From Prototheca cutis (Eukaryota > Chlorophyta > Trebouxiophyceae > Chlorellales > Chlorellaceae), in assembly GCA_002897115.2 (NCBI GenBank), contig BCIH01000005.1, positions 498,009-562,008 of the forward strand: DNA of 64,000 nucleotides, in the 5' to 3' direction. The position numbers were made by a program, and so were the translations under genes. Within the stretch, counting starts at the first letter, position 1; each line of letters begins with the position of its first letter. Under the pieces are notes generated by a model. That model saw only the letters and a program-made list of their open reading frames with translations, made no database searches and had not been told where the DNA came from. Shown in pieces: positions 1-12,234 of this stretch.

Positions 1-243
1 GACTGAGTGTTGTACAATTGAAATGCGAACAAGTCCCTGGTTTGGAGCAGCGCAAAGTGTGCGCGGCTGGCACGGCATCGCATCAGATTGATTGCCGGGG
101 AAAGGGCTTGGCGGCCGGAGACACGGTATGAGCATGGCATCGCTTCATTTGCAAGTGTTGCATCGCTCGACGGGCAGGATCTGATTTGGTTTCTGGTTCC
201 CAACACGACACAGTTTCAATGTGGCAATGGGTGCATGCGGCGT

Positions 244-3200
244 TCATGCGACCTTGTCAAGGACCTCGTACGCGTGCGAGGCGGAGAGCGCGATGGCTCG
301 CAGGGCAATCTCTTGCAGGAGGACGACGGTGTCTGGACTCTCATCTCTCAACCGAAGCAGCGTCTTGCGGGGCAGCGCCCAGACGATGGCGGGCCCCAGA
401 GCATGTGCACTGAACGTCCGCTGCCGGTCTCCAAAAAACTCCAGTTCCCCTACCATCGCCCCAGGCTCATGTGTGAACGGCCTGTTGGGCATGGGAGTCG
501 GGCTTGGCAAAGAGCATCTTTGTTGTTTTTGGGCATTCCTGGGAAAAGGCACACCCCGTGCCCTGCCTGCGGACAACAATAACCAATAAACCTAGAAACG
601 GGTGCACCTGGAAACGGGTTCGGGTGCTGGCTTGCCGTCCATGGTGGTCACCTGCTCCGGCGTGATGACGGCTGCGACGATGCCGGCCTTGACAATGTAA
701 AAGGCGTCAGGGAAGTCACCCACATTGAACAGATCCTCTCCAGCCCTGTTGCAGTGTGGGTGCCAGGCAGAACACAAGTGTTGTGCGGGTATGTGGTGCC
801 ACCGCTGCCTGGGTCGCCAGTTCTTGGGGCCCCCCCCTTCATCAGCACAGCACCACCTCCTCCACACTCCCACAACTGCACATACCGAAGGCGGCGGGTT
901 TCGACGAGCGCGTGCAGCACGGCGGCGGCGGTCTCGCATCGCGCCGCAAAGGCTTCGGCCTCCGGCGAGCCGACGGACGCCGCCGAGTGCGCGAGCAGGG
1001 CTTCCACGAGCGTGACGGAGCGTCTCCTGGGCCGGCAGACCCCCTTCCATACTGCGACATCCAGAAACCGCTCCTCGCAAAAGTGCAGGCCCATCTCCAA
1101 GGACTCAAACCAGTGGCACACGTCGGCCGGGTGTCCACCAGTGCCGGCCTGGGAGCCCTCCGACTCCGCCTGCTGCGTGGGTCCTTGCAGGATGAGGCCC
1201 TGCGAGGCCAGCAGGCCCATGACCTGCGGCACCTCGGGCGGCAGGTGCGCGATGACCAGCTGGACACCCATGCGCTCCAGCCGCATGCGCAGGCCCACAA
1301 ACGTGCGTGCCGCGGTCGCGTCCATGCCCTGAACCCGTTTGAAACTCAAGATGAGGAACAGGGGGGCCGCGTCCAGCGCTGCACGCACGCGACCCTGGTC
1401 GCAGCGTGGGGACAGCAGCGGCTCCAGCTCGGTCGAGGAGCCGGTGCCGCCGGCGTCGGCCGCCTGGGCCACGAGCTCCTTTGCAACGTCCAGCACCTGC
1501 GACGACACCGCGACCGACGAGCCGAAGAACAGGTACCCCTGCAGCGTGCACGCGCGCACGCGGCGGGAGAAGAGCTCCAGCACGCGGCGGTGCGCCCAGG
1601 GTCGCTCCGAACCCGACCGACTCGGCACCACGCTGAACGTGTGCATCACCACTCGCGCATAACTGTAGGCAAAGTGTGCGGTGGCGATGGCGATGCCCGC
1701 AGCGATGCCTGCCTCCAGGCCCCACACCGTGATGGCCACAAATGTGGCAATCAGCATTGCATACTCCGTCTTAGTCACACGCTTGTACGCGATAAACACC
1801 CAGTCCTGCAAGGTATATTTTTGGTGTGTGTGTGTGTGGGTGTGTGTGTGTGTGTGGGTGGGTGGTGTGTGTGGGAAGGGGGGGCAGCAGCAGCCGCCGT
1901 TCATGTGAGCATCGCAACCCCAGTGGCAATCCGGTGTACGCATCATCGTTCCTCAGCCATGCCCTTTGCAGTCACATTCGAGACGCGTGCTGCTGCGCTT
2001 GCTGCCAGCCAACCACCTCTCAACCGACACATGAGCCGGGCTGCGTGCTCATGGCCTTGTCCATCCCCACCCACACATCACTCAACCCGGCTCCTCCAAC
2101 CCCACTCCCGACAGGCACCTTGATGATGTCCCAGCCGATCCACATGACCATGGCGCCAAAGAGCAGGTTCGGGATGTAGATCATCACATTCAGCGGCAGC
2201 ATGAAGAGCAGCACCTCCGCGACTACGGGGCAGGAGGTTCAGTGGTGGAGGGCGTGTTGGGATGATCAAGGAAGCCTCCCCAGCAATGCACTGCAGCCTG
2301 TTTCTGATGCAGAGATCCCTCCAGCAGCATACAAGGGGAGGAACAGCAACCAAAACATGAGGGGGAAAATAAATCCGTCAGAAATCCCCCCCAAAACATG
2401 GAGACAACAGACGTAAAACCCCAGATGACTACTCTCTCACCGGTGACCACCGTCCCCATGGCCCATGAGTCGATTCCCTGGCGCAGGTTGAACAGGGTCT
2501 GTGAGAAGATGTAGGACCCGGTGTAGCCCACGCCGCAGAGCCCCGTGACGACGTTGGACAGGCCCACCGTGACGAGTTCCCGGTTGTAATCCAGCGGACG
2601 CTCAACATCGGCCTGGATGGCGGCGATGTCCATGCTGGATCCAAAGGCGACGACAAAGTAAAGGGCCAGAATCTTGCCCGCTTGCCGGGGCACGAGGGCC
2701 CAATGGACGTTTTTGGGTGGGAAACTGTTGATGCCTAGCATCTTCCATGCTTTCCAAAACTTCCATGCGCCTTCTCCAGGCTACAGATTTTTATTTTATT
2801 TTTTNGGGGGGGGGATTGTGTGTGTGTGTGTATGTATGTGTGTGCGCGTGCGCGTGCGCGCAAAATGCTCCGGGAAATTGGCTTGCGGATCCCTCCCCAG
2901 GAACTCCCGCCCCACCCACCCACCCACACCTGGGGTTTGGTGACCCAGCCTGCATCTCGCACGTGGTGGATGTCGCTGCCCGACAGGTACACGACTGCGA
3001 AAAAGATGACCGGTGTCAAAGCCAGCAACGCGGGCAAGGCCAGCGGGTGCTGAAACCGGCGCTGTACAAAGTTGAGGGCTACCAGCAACAACAGCGCCGG
3101 CGCCAGCTTGATCAGGGCTTCAGTATTCAATAAGCCAAGCCAGGACGTTGGATCGGCGCTGATTGGCACCCCCGAAGCTAAAGAAACGCCGGCCGCCAGG

Positions 3201-4636
3201 CAAAAGTAGCCCACAAATGCCAGGTACCCTCCAATCACTGGCAACGGCACATACTGTACCAGTGTAGCCAGTTTCATCAGGCCTGCGTATTTTGTTCGTG
3301 TGCGTGTGTGTTGGGGAAGGGGGAGGGGATAGCGGGGGGAAATGGGTTCGTTGTTCGTCCGGTTTCTCCGTTCTCAACACATCATTTTCAGGTGTGTAAG
3401 CGCCAGTACACATGACCATCCTCTTCACTGCCAGTCACAGAAACTGTCCAATCCTTCTTGGCCGTGCACAACTTTGCCGAATTCAACCCTTGCCCCTTAC
3501 CTGTGCCTACAATGAGCAGCCCTACGAGGGTCGTAGACAGGGTCAGTGTAACCAACACGGTTGCAAGTGTCTCCTCGTCGCTGGCGCCTTGCTCGAGACT
3601 GCCATGCGCCACGGCCCCCGCGATGGATGCCAGAAAAATCAGACCGACGTCCTGAACCTGGCCCATGGCAAAACTCAGCGTCGAGGTCAGCGTAAACACG
3701 AGCTGGTGCAGGGCCGACGACAGGCAGACGAGCTTGACCAGGGCTCCCAGGTACGGCGTGAAAAAAGGGTGCTGGAAGATGATGGCCGCAAACGATGCCA
3801 TCACAGGCAACGCCAGGGTCACGTTCAGCGCGCCCGTCGCTGCGCCGAGGATGTGTCGGTCACGGGCCGCCGGCGCCGCTGTGTCGAGCTCAGTCCCGCC
3901 ACCCAGGCGCAGCCAGTGCGGCCGCTGGCCGGGTCGGACGTCGCCAGTCAGCGGCGGCAGGGCCTGCAGCGGCCCCGCAGTCAGGCCGGGCGGCGCAGCG
4001 GCGGCGACGTTGCCAGAGTCACGCAGAGGGAAGCTGGCCGCGCCCCAGAGCGGCGGTGAGATGCCGGGCTCCCGCCGGCCGATGGTCCAGGACCCTGCCC
4101 GCCCAGCCCAGACCGGAGGCCCGGAATCCGCAGACTGGTAGGATGACATTGAAGGTGACGGCTGCGCACATGGTGTGGGGATGGTTGAGGGGTTGCAGTT
4201 GCATGTGCCATGGCCAGGACTGCAACAAGGACATGCAATGTCCAAGACATCTGCTGGTACGCAAACTGCTCCGCCGCCCAGCCGCCGTTGCAGGAGGGGC
4301 CCCAACACAACAATGGCCTGGAAGATTGCAGGGCCCAGAAGTTCAAATCAACATGCCACGGGCCAGCCCAACNTCCCTTACCGGTTCGATGCCGGTCCAG
4401 GGGTTCTGGGGCGAAAGTCGCCGGGTGCTCATGGAGGACTGACGTAGCATGGGCCAGACCTTGTGCCCTTTGCCCTGCTGCTGCGACGGCGCGGTCTCCG
4501 GGGACGGCGGCATGATCTCATCCGCAATAAGCAGGGCCTCAATGTCGTCCACGTCCGCGGGGGCGTCCTCCATGACGGGCCTGGAAGTCCTGATGGCGAG
4601 GGGCCATGACGGCCTGGGCCCCTCCCCGGAAGCCAT
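244..4636 (-). CDS. SulP-family anion (sulfate-type) transporter with STAS and cyclic-nucleotide-binding domains
   Basis: Multi-exon gene on the minus strand. The first exon (ATG at 4636) encodes an acidic, proline-rich cytosolic N-terminus. The membrane domain follows in exons at about 3830-3490, 3275-2940, 2735-2440, 2215-2110 and 1810-1640, with SulP-like stretches such as FAAIIFQHPFF, YVPLPVIGGYLAFVGYF, VVAFGSSMDIAAIQAD and GYTGSYIFSQT. The STAS domain spans about 1560-1180 (LFLILSFKRVQGMDATAART). The C-terminus is a cyclic-nucleotide-binding fold in two exons, with GEDLFNVGDFPDAFYIVKAG near 700 and GAMVGELEFFGDRQRTFSA near 430, ending at a TGA at 244. Family knowledge: SulP proteins move sulfate, bicarbonate or related anions, and STAS controls activity or trafficking. 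The substrate cannot be read from sequence. The exon joins between the first exon and the membrane domain are uncertain, and a single N lies at 4373 beside a donor. It is divergent from the GON4L-like gene. Confidence 0.85.
1823..1876. repeat. TG-rich microsatellite in an intron of the SulP gene
   Basis: Imperfect (TG)n with GGG interruptions. On the gene's strand it is a (CA)n tract just upstream of the acceptor for the exon that begins DWVFIAYKRV, so it may overlap the pyrimidine-rich acceptor region. Confidence 0.9.
2817..2861. repeat. TG/CG alternating purine-pyrimidine tract
   Basis: (TG)n grading into TATG and then CGTGCG units, inside an intron of the SulP gene. A single N at 2805 and a G-run lie immediately before it. 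Alternating TG/CG sequence of this kind can adopt left-handed DNA in vitro; any role here is unknown. Confidence 0.85.
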
Positions 4637-5253
4637 AGCCCCTGGAACCCAACGCCCGACAGGCCTGTCCTCCACTCCGGTCACTCCCTGGACATTCAAT
4701 ATAATGTGCCACTACATACGAATGAATTTCGTTCTATCGGAGCGCCTTGACTTGCGACGGAAGCGCCCATACCATCGTTGGGCCGGTTCACAAAGCTGCT
4801 CCGGGCACCGCCAAGATGTCATTACGGTGGCACCCGAGTACGGCCTCCTGACGGGCACCCCAGCGACTGGACTCCCTCATCCTCCAGGACAAGGCCTCGA
4901 TGGCATTTCATTCTCGTAGGTTCTCAGAAATCGATTAACGCGTGGCTCTGTTTGCTGACACGATGTGACTCACAGCCAGGCCGAGCCATTTTCGAATCCG
5001 GGAAGGCGACCCTATCCTCGCCACAGCACGCATGCAAGAATGAAATAAGACGCGAGCATGTTTATGGGTCCAGAATTCATTTTCTAGACGTCACTGGGAG
5101 CCGAAGCGTGCGGATGCCGGGATTCTTGGGCGACGACAGGACCCTGCGCACCTATCCGCGAGGCCTAACCGATGGTCTGTTGATGATGCGTGATCGGGAG
5201 CGCACAAGGGCCTCCTAGCAAGCTTGCGCGTCTTTGAAAGATCATTTGATTCC
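4637..5253. promoter_or_regulatory. Divergent intergenic region between SulP and GON4L-like genes
   Basis: 617 bp between two start codons that point away from each other. It should hold both promoters and both 5' UTRs. I see no convincing TATA box or repeat, and no supported coding region. Confidence 0.5.
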
Positions 5254-8200
5254 ATGGATGTCGCATCGGACGTCCCCTCTATGTCCGCAACGGATGACGA
5301 CGAGCTGGTGCGGGTGGGACGTGGGTGGCCGCCATGAGATTTTGGGGCACTGCCGTCCCAATGGCTGGCTGGCTGCCCACGCTGAGATGAGCAAGCCCCT
5401 GACAAATGCTTCGGCCATCCTGGACCACTGTATCACTCTTTACATCGATCATTCCATGTCGTAGGATGTCAATTTCGTGGCCACTTCTGGCTCGGAATCC
5501 GATGAGGACAGCGCATCTGAGAGCCTGCACACCACTGGCGCGGTGGAGACTGAGGCGTCCACTGCAGATCACGGGGATGGTGACAGCCTGTCCTTCCTGC
5601 TGGAACCTCTCCTGACAGATGCCGAAATTGCAAAGGTGAACTGACGAGTCTCCTTAATCTGCTTCTGTTGTTCCGTGGTAAAGGCATCGGTTGGCGGGCT
5701 GACCCACAAGGAATTTGCATCCTTTGATGGCTGAACGCAGCACGTGAAACTTGCACCCGGGCTTGATGATTTCATGCATTGATCTCGGTCCCACTGCAGA
5801 TGGTGGAGGAGGATGATGTGCTTGACGGTCTGGAGGACAGCTTCACCACTCTCTCGGCCGGAATGGAGCAGCAACATCTCAGCCCCTTGAGTCAGCAGGC
5901 CCGATCCGGGGACAAAGAAGTGGATGACCGCCCCGTGGCCTGTAGGACAAGGGCACAGGCACCGCTCAACCACATGAGCATCGAGGAGCTGGAGGCGCTC
6001 TTGCAGGTGTGCATTGCAGCGGCCGTGGGGACGCAGCATGGCATTGACAACACGGTGCATTCATCCATGCCCACTGCTTGACTGTCTTAGGGTTACTAAG
6101 GGCCTCTTCCTGCTCGTCCTTTCTCAAAAAATCTGTGTAGGACGACGATTTGCCGGCATTTGATCCCATGGACCAAGCCGAGTACCGACGATTCATCCAG
6201 GTCGGTGGGCAGGCGGGATTGTGGACTCATGTGGCTGCCAGTCTGCGGATGCACACGCAGCCGTGCTACCAGCGTCCCAAGTAACACGCCCGAGCGCACG
6301 CCCCCCTCCCCTCACTAACACGCGCACACACTCAGTCGCTGGGAGACCCGCTGAACCAGCTTTCCTCCTCTGGATCGGACACGGAGAGCGACGACGAAGA
6401 CTTTAGTCCCCTGCCAGTGCCACAGGTACAATTTTCATGGGGGAGGAGGCGTCGTGAGGGCGCCGTTTGTGCTGCAATGGGATCCCGCACTTTGTCTGCC
6501 ATCATGGCACGGTCATCATGTTTTCACCCGTGTACAGCCAACCAGATCAATAACCAACCCGCTCATTGCCATGAATGCAGCATGGGCTGTCGGCGAGAGG
6601 AGGGAGTCCCATGGCAACGTGGCTCGTCTCGCCCAGCGCCGACGGCACCCCAGCCACCAAGTGGGCTCGGCCTGCGGGCAGCTTGCCACCTGGCGGCATT
6701 ACGCCGCAGTTACCGGGCCACTGGCTTCGACCCCGGGTCCCTAGCAGGCTGGGCACAGCGCAGACAGACTTTGTCGCACCTCTCCCGGTCAGCGGACTGC
6801 TGCCCTTTGCATCGGACAGCGGCCGGAGTCTCGCAGGCCTGGCCCACATCGCATCCCTGGCCTCCACTGCCCTGCCCCAGCATCGCGCTGGTGCAGATGC
6901 TGGCCTGGAGCACTTGGGTTTTCTGCATGGGACCGGCCTGGAGCGGCATCGAGGACGGCATCCCCGCGGTCACATGACAATAGTCGCTCCCTTTCGTGAA
7001 GAAACGCAGGTGCGGGCTCAACAGCCGCGCACGTTCCGGCCGTCCCAGTTTAGGGAGCTGCATGTGCTGTTGGCCCAGCATGTACAGCTGCTGGTTCAGC
7101 AGTATGCAATGGCACTGGGTGCCGGCGCGCGAGACCGCGCTGCAGAACTGCACAGAATGCTCGGTGGACTTCAGCGCAGTGTCTCGGACGAGGGCAACCG
7201 CCGCCGACGCGCGGGCGTGCCGCCATACTCTGCCGACGCCCTCGCCCTGGAGCGGGATGCTGGGGGAGTGCGGCAGGCGCCGACGCCCGCGGGTGTGCCC
7301 TGGGCTCCACGCATGCCATTCCAGGCAAACACCATCGCAGACGTGGCGCCCCTGCGGCGGTGGCCGGCTTTGGACGCCGAGTTGCAAGCCACTGCAGCAA
7401 AGGTGCCCGGGCTGCGAAGGGAGTGTGCTCCTGGCACGCAGGCACGGGACCTGGCATCGACTGGCCCGACGCAGCCGGGGACAAATGTGCTTGCCGTTGG
7501 GGGGCTGGGATCGCAAGCCCCCGAGGCTCAGTCTGTTCCTGGTGGATTGAGTGGTGGCCTGGAGGCAGCAGTGGGACCTTCAGATGCACAGACTACCCCC
7601 GCGGCAGTCCCTCGGATGACTGGATTTGTCAAGCGTAAGCGCGGCGTCACGGAACCGAAGCGATCACAGCAACATGTTGCATGGGCGGAACTGCCTGAAG
7701 GCATCAGGGCCCCAGTGCAAACGTTCCTGGAAGAGTGCGGGGATCCAAGCCTCATCCCCCAGGCAAGGCGCCACCGGGTGGAAAGGGGTACAGGATGTGT
7801 GGGCCAACCAGCCGATGCGCGCCTGGCTCTGGCTTGCATTTCTCATCATGAGCACGCAGGAAATTGCATACCACTGCCCAAAGTCCAATATGCCAGGTGC
7901 CCACACGCATGCAGATTCCCCGGTTCAGGGTGACCAAGCAGCTGCTCTTCACCCCCGCAGAGGACGCCCTGCTGGCGCTGGGGATCACAAGGTGCTGGCT
8001 GGTGTCTCGGGCTTTCTGTGTATGTGACCTCCATGTAGATGGGATGTATGGGCTTGCACGATGCCCACAGCACCGTGGACCGAGGGCACCGACCAGAACC
8101 GCTGGCACCACGACCCAGCAGGCACGGCTTTGACTGGGACCGGATTGCGGCAGAGCTCCTGCCCAACAAGCAGTCTGACAGCGTTTTCAATCGCAAGAAG

Positions 8201-9527
8201 AACCTCTGCGCCAGCAAGGCACCTCCAAATACCGTGCGGGTGAGTGTGCAAGTTGTGAACATGGCAATGCTGCTGGGAGAAGAAACCCGGCGGCTGACTG
8301 TGGAACCCTGCTGCCATGAGCGCTCGCGTCTTTCTCTCCTCTCCACTGAACAGCGAAACGCGAATGATGCCACGCTGAACCCCCCCAACCCGATGAACAC
8401 CATCACCAACAGGATGCGACGCAGGCGGTGAGTGGCCCGCTGACCCCCGAGGAAATTGCGTTATTGACAGAGGCGGTCGGATGGGTGGGCCAGGCCCCTC
8501 GGCGCTGGGAAACCATTTGCGCCGAGTTCCTCCCATCCCGGCACCCTCGAGTCCTAGCGCGCCTGTGGAGCGAGCACACGCAGGGTGCCAGTGTCCTGCG
8601 GCCGGACAAGGTCGCGCGGCGGCGGCTGCTGGCCGCGCGGCGGCGCCAGATGGTCATGCGTGAGGCTTTCTTTGCCGAAGTGGGCATAGAGGCCAAACAG
8701 GATGCACTGGCACGGCTCGACGCCCGGGGACAAAACGTGCTTTTGAACCCTGCCACGTGTTCCTCCGGAGGAGCCGGTGACGTGCAGTCGGCGCCCAGGC
8801 ATCCGGAAGTCGGGGATCATCATGCCGCTGCACCGGGGACGCCGCCACCTGCGGGCACGACGTCGTCGCCTTCTTCCTTGGCACGCTTGAACCGGGGAGG
8901 CGAGGCACAGGTGCCCGGAAGATCTGCACCTTTCTCATCCTCTCCGCCGGCTCGCCAGGATCATCATCCCCGGGCCAGACGGACCACGACTAGATCCAAC
9001 ATCCCCGAACCACCCGGCAGCCGGCCGGCCCTGGAGCCGCCCATGCCTGAGCGCGCCGCCACCGATGGCGCCCAGGCCGTTCGGCAGTGGGGCGCGGACG
9101 AGGACAGGCTGCTGCTGCAAGAGTGCCTGGCAGCTCAGGGTCAGCTCGGACCCAACACGCTGCGCATGGTGTGCGACAAGGTGGGCCGCGCCAGGTTGAC
9201 CTGTGTCCGTGTCGTCGTGTCTGGACGCTGTTGCCAGAACGTGGGGCTGATCAGAAACATGCGTCATTGGGGTGCCTCGTCGGAGATGTGACTCGAGTCT
9301 TTCATCGGACAGCGGCAAATTCCTTGGTATGGTCTGGCAAGATCAGCAAGTGTGGCAAGCAAATCCGATGCCCAGACACAAAACACGAATATCAAATGTT
9401 GCCACAGGTCGATGCGCTGGGCAACGGACTGCACGAGCCGGCGGCGGTGGAGGCGAGATGTGTCCAGCTGTTGCAACGCTTTCTGGAACGCGTACAAGCT
9501 GCCAGCCGGCCCCCCCTGGAGCTGTAA
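5254..9527 (+). CDS. GON-4-like (GON4L) nuclear regulatory protein with Myb/SANT-like domains
   Basis: Ten exons join in frame: 5254-5307, 5465-5635, 5800-6006, 6141-6200, 6336-6425, 6581-7762, 7915-7991, 8122-8239, 8425-9180 and 9408-9527, giving about 944 aa. The N-terminus is acidic and serine-rich. The GON4L signature helix lies near 7040-7110 (FRELHVLLAQHVQLLVQQY). A SANT-like domain follows across three exons: FTPAEDALLALGI, then HGFDWDRIAAELLPNK, then a conserved NLCASKAPPN. A second SANT-like unit starts at RQWGADEDRLLLQECLAA near 9080 and ends in the last exon. Family knowledge: GON4L-type proteins are nuclear transcriptional co-regulators of cell-cycle and developmental genes. Intron 7763-7914 has a GC donor. 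The 1.2-kb sixth exon could hide another intron, because much of its first half is low-complexity. Confidence 0.82.
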
Positions 9528-9719
9528 AATTCCAGCAGCGCTTGCTGCTGTGTACCCCTGCTACCATGCCTACCATGCCCAGTCCCCACTCTCTCCCCCC
9601 ATGCATCATGGCCGCACCCTTGGAGCAGCGTGGAAGCTTCCAGTCTTGCAGGGGATAACAACAAGGGCCCCAGCATTGGCAAACCTGTAGCACAAGGACA
9701 GGCCACTGCAAAATCCTTG

Positions 9720-11054
9720 TCAGCAACAGCCCGAGGACGCCGGGGGCTTTGCTTTTTGGTTTGAGTAGCGTGCGCTGGTGCCGAGTCTCACCGCCGCGCC
9801 GCCGCCGCTCGCGCCGGCGGGATCGTGCCCGGTGGGCAGGTGGTCCCGCAGCTTGGCCATCACCGTACGTGCCACTGATTGAAACACGTCGTCGACGTTG
9901 GCGTTGCTCTTAGCAGACGTCTCAAAAAAGGGGACGCGGTACTCGTCAGCCAGCGCCTGCGAGGAGGGCAGTCGACCGGGGTTGCATGCATGGGAGGGTT
10001 ACACGTCAAGCAGCACGTGCATTGGGAGGTACACCTTTGTCTTGGTGAGTCCACGGCCGCGGAGAAAGGCCCAGCGTCCGAGTGCCACACCCACCGCGAT
10101 CTACCAGCAAGTGTGGAAAACAAGGCGCCCATGACTGTCCACCATACCTTGCCGCGTGCATAGGGCACTGCACGCTTGGATTCGTCCATGTCGCACTTGT
10201 TGCCGATGATAACCTTGACGACATTTTCAGAGGCATGGGCCTCGATGTTCCGCATCCAGTTCCGAATATTGGCAAATGATGACTCATCCGTCACGTCGTA
10301 CACCAACAGGATGCCCATGGCGCCGCGATAGTATGCTGCAGGTGAGAAGGGGGCAGTGGCGAGGTGTCCTTGTCATGCCACGTCCAGCCGCCAGATGTGC
10401 GAGGTTCCACCCCGGTGTGACCGCACGCTCAAAGCGCCCATGCCCTGCAAGCATCTAGACTTCCAAGGTTCCTACACTCGCCAGCACTGGCAAGTACACG
10501 CGAAAGGCACGCAAGCAAGCAGGCGCGCCCCCTAAAGTCCAGTTCACAGCTCGTCCCTACGAGTGGCCCGCCGCCACACTCACCACTCGTGATTGTCCTA
10601 AAGCGCTCTTGGCCTGCTGTGTCCCATATTTGCAGCTTCACCCATTTCCCATCGATCAGCACCTTTTTGATCTTAAAGTCAATCCTGCAAGGAGGTGCGA
10701 CAGTGGCCTCATGACGACCCTCCAGCAGGCTGGATCCATGAGGCAGCAAGCACGGCGTAGGTTCCATCAGGTCTAACTGCCCATCAAGCCCAGCGGCCCC
10801 CAGACGCCCATCAACGTACCCTATTGTCGTAATGAAACTGGAGGTGAAAGAGTCCTCCGCGAAGCGGAGCAGCAGGCAGCTCTTGCCCACACCTGCGANA
10901 CGGGGAGCAGGGGAACGCGTTGCTGCCCTGCCGCCGGTCAGGGCTCTCGGCACTCCCGGGACGCCCATCCGAAAATATCATTGTCGCGGGGCTCACCACT
11001 GTCCCCGATCAGCAGGAGCTTGATGAGGTAGTCGTAGTCCTGCCTCCTCGCCAT
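9720..11054 (-). CDS. Rab8/RABE-type small GTPase
   Basis: Five or more exons run from ATG at 11054 to TGA at 9720, giving about 210 aa. Exon 1 encodes [15 protein letters not shown] and exon 2 [15 protein letters not shown], so the P-loop GDSGVGKS is rebuilt across an intron. Next come the switch region [25 protein letters not shown], the RabF segment [34 protein letters not shown] (the NKxD guanine motif) and ETSAK (G5). The C-terminus ends in two cysteines, the usual site of double geranylgeranylation. [14 protein letters not shown] and the DESKRAVP segment are typical of the Rab8/Rab10/RABE group. Family knowledge: it drives post-Golgi vesicle traffic to the plasma membrane. A single N at 10899 lies at the acceptor side of intron 1 and does not affect the reading frame. 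It is convergent with the GON4L-like gene, whose stop is 192 bp away. Confidence 0.93.
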
Positions 11055-11730
11055 CCCCGTCGACTCCGGCACGGCGGTGCCACGAGCTCGCCCTCAGCGC
11101 CCTTGAAACTCTTTGCTCTGCCGGTATTTCTTCCAACCTCTGAGATCTTGAAAGGAACTGCAGCTACAGACAAGAGCACCCTTGGAGGTACGCCAGCGCT
11201 GGATCGGCCCTACGACGGAGACCCCGAAGAGGGGGTTGTTTGACCTCGATCCACAGCAGCACCAGCCACGATAAAGAGCTATATCGCAAGAAAACTAAGG
11301 AGTCTGCATGCATTAAAAATGAAGGGGGTCATACATGGACTGTAAAGGGCATGCAGAAATCCGACGGTTGAACGGCCGAAAACGAGCGGAGCACAACTGG
11401 TGTGTGTGGGTGGTGGGGGNAAGGGGGGGTGGGGGGGCGCGGCGCGCTCGTGGGCTCGAGCTCGCCGGTCCAGGGCCATTGCGTCTACCCTCCGACCCGG
11501 CCAGGATAAGGCACAACAATGTCCTTGTTCTTGACCAAGACAAGGAAAGGGGACAGCCTCCACATACAACAATACACATAGAAAGCCAATGGATCTAATA
11601 CGCACTACTGAGACCGGGGTACACGCAAGCCTGTGAGCCGGGCGGCGGCTGGCTTGCCAAGGGGTCGTCGAGCCCCAGTGGCTCTTGGACAAAACTCCCC
11701 CACCCAAGGCGGCCGCAGCGAGGCGGGCCG

Positions 11731-11783
<53 letters not shown>

Positions 11784-12234
11784 TGGTCACTGCGCCTGCA
11801 GAGCAAAGCGAGCGGGGGTTGAAAGAGGCCGACGAGAAGGGTCTAAGGGGTCTTTGGGCTCGGTGCGGGAGTACTGGAGCTAGAACCACAGTCTGACCGG
11901 GAAAACCCGCCGGAAGCAGGTGATGATGGCCCTGTCATGATAACGAAAACAGACGGACCGGAGGAGACATGTCATTAGAAGCAGCAAGGAACGGAGGGTG
12001 CCCTGGCACTGGGGCTTCCCTGCAGGAACAAGATCATTCTTCACTATGGGCCAACTGGAAAGAATGGGCCATGCCCGTAGCCTGAAATGGAGGGAGGGAA
12101 AGGATGGCAATGATGGCCTACTATCATGACGGCGACGATTTCGTTGCTCAAGGGAGTTGCATTGACTTCAACGGTGGCTGGACGGCCAGCCGGGGGTGCA
12201 GGGCGCACATGCCGGGACCGACCGTGAAGGCTCA
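11055..12234. other. Intergenic region, no supported gene
   Basis: About 1.2 kb between the Rab start and the F-box gene stop. It holds a single N at 11420 flanked by G-runs and a long GT microsatellite. I found no frame with recognisable protein similarity. Confidence 0.5.
11733..11780. repeat. (GT)24 microsatellite
   Basis: Perfect dinucleotide run seen directly. It is the longest such run outside a gene in this window. Confidence 0.97.

Noticed and set aside
756..2123. 455-codon plus-strand frame
   Set aside because: It is antisense to the STAS exon of the SulP gene and crosses its introns; no recognisable content.
7050..7589. 179-codon minus-strand frame inside the GON4L-like exon
   Set aside because: It is the shadow of the plus-strand coding exon, with low-complexity Pro/Arg/His composition.
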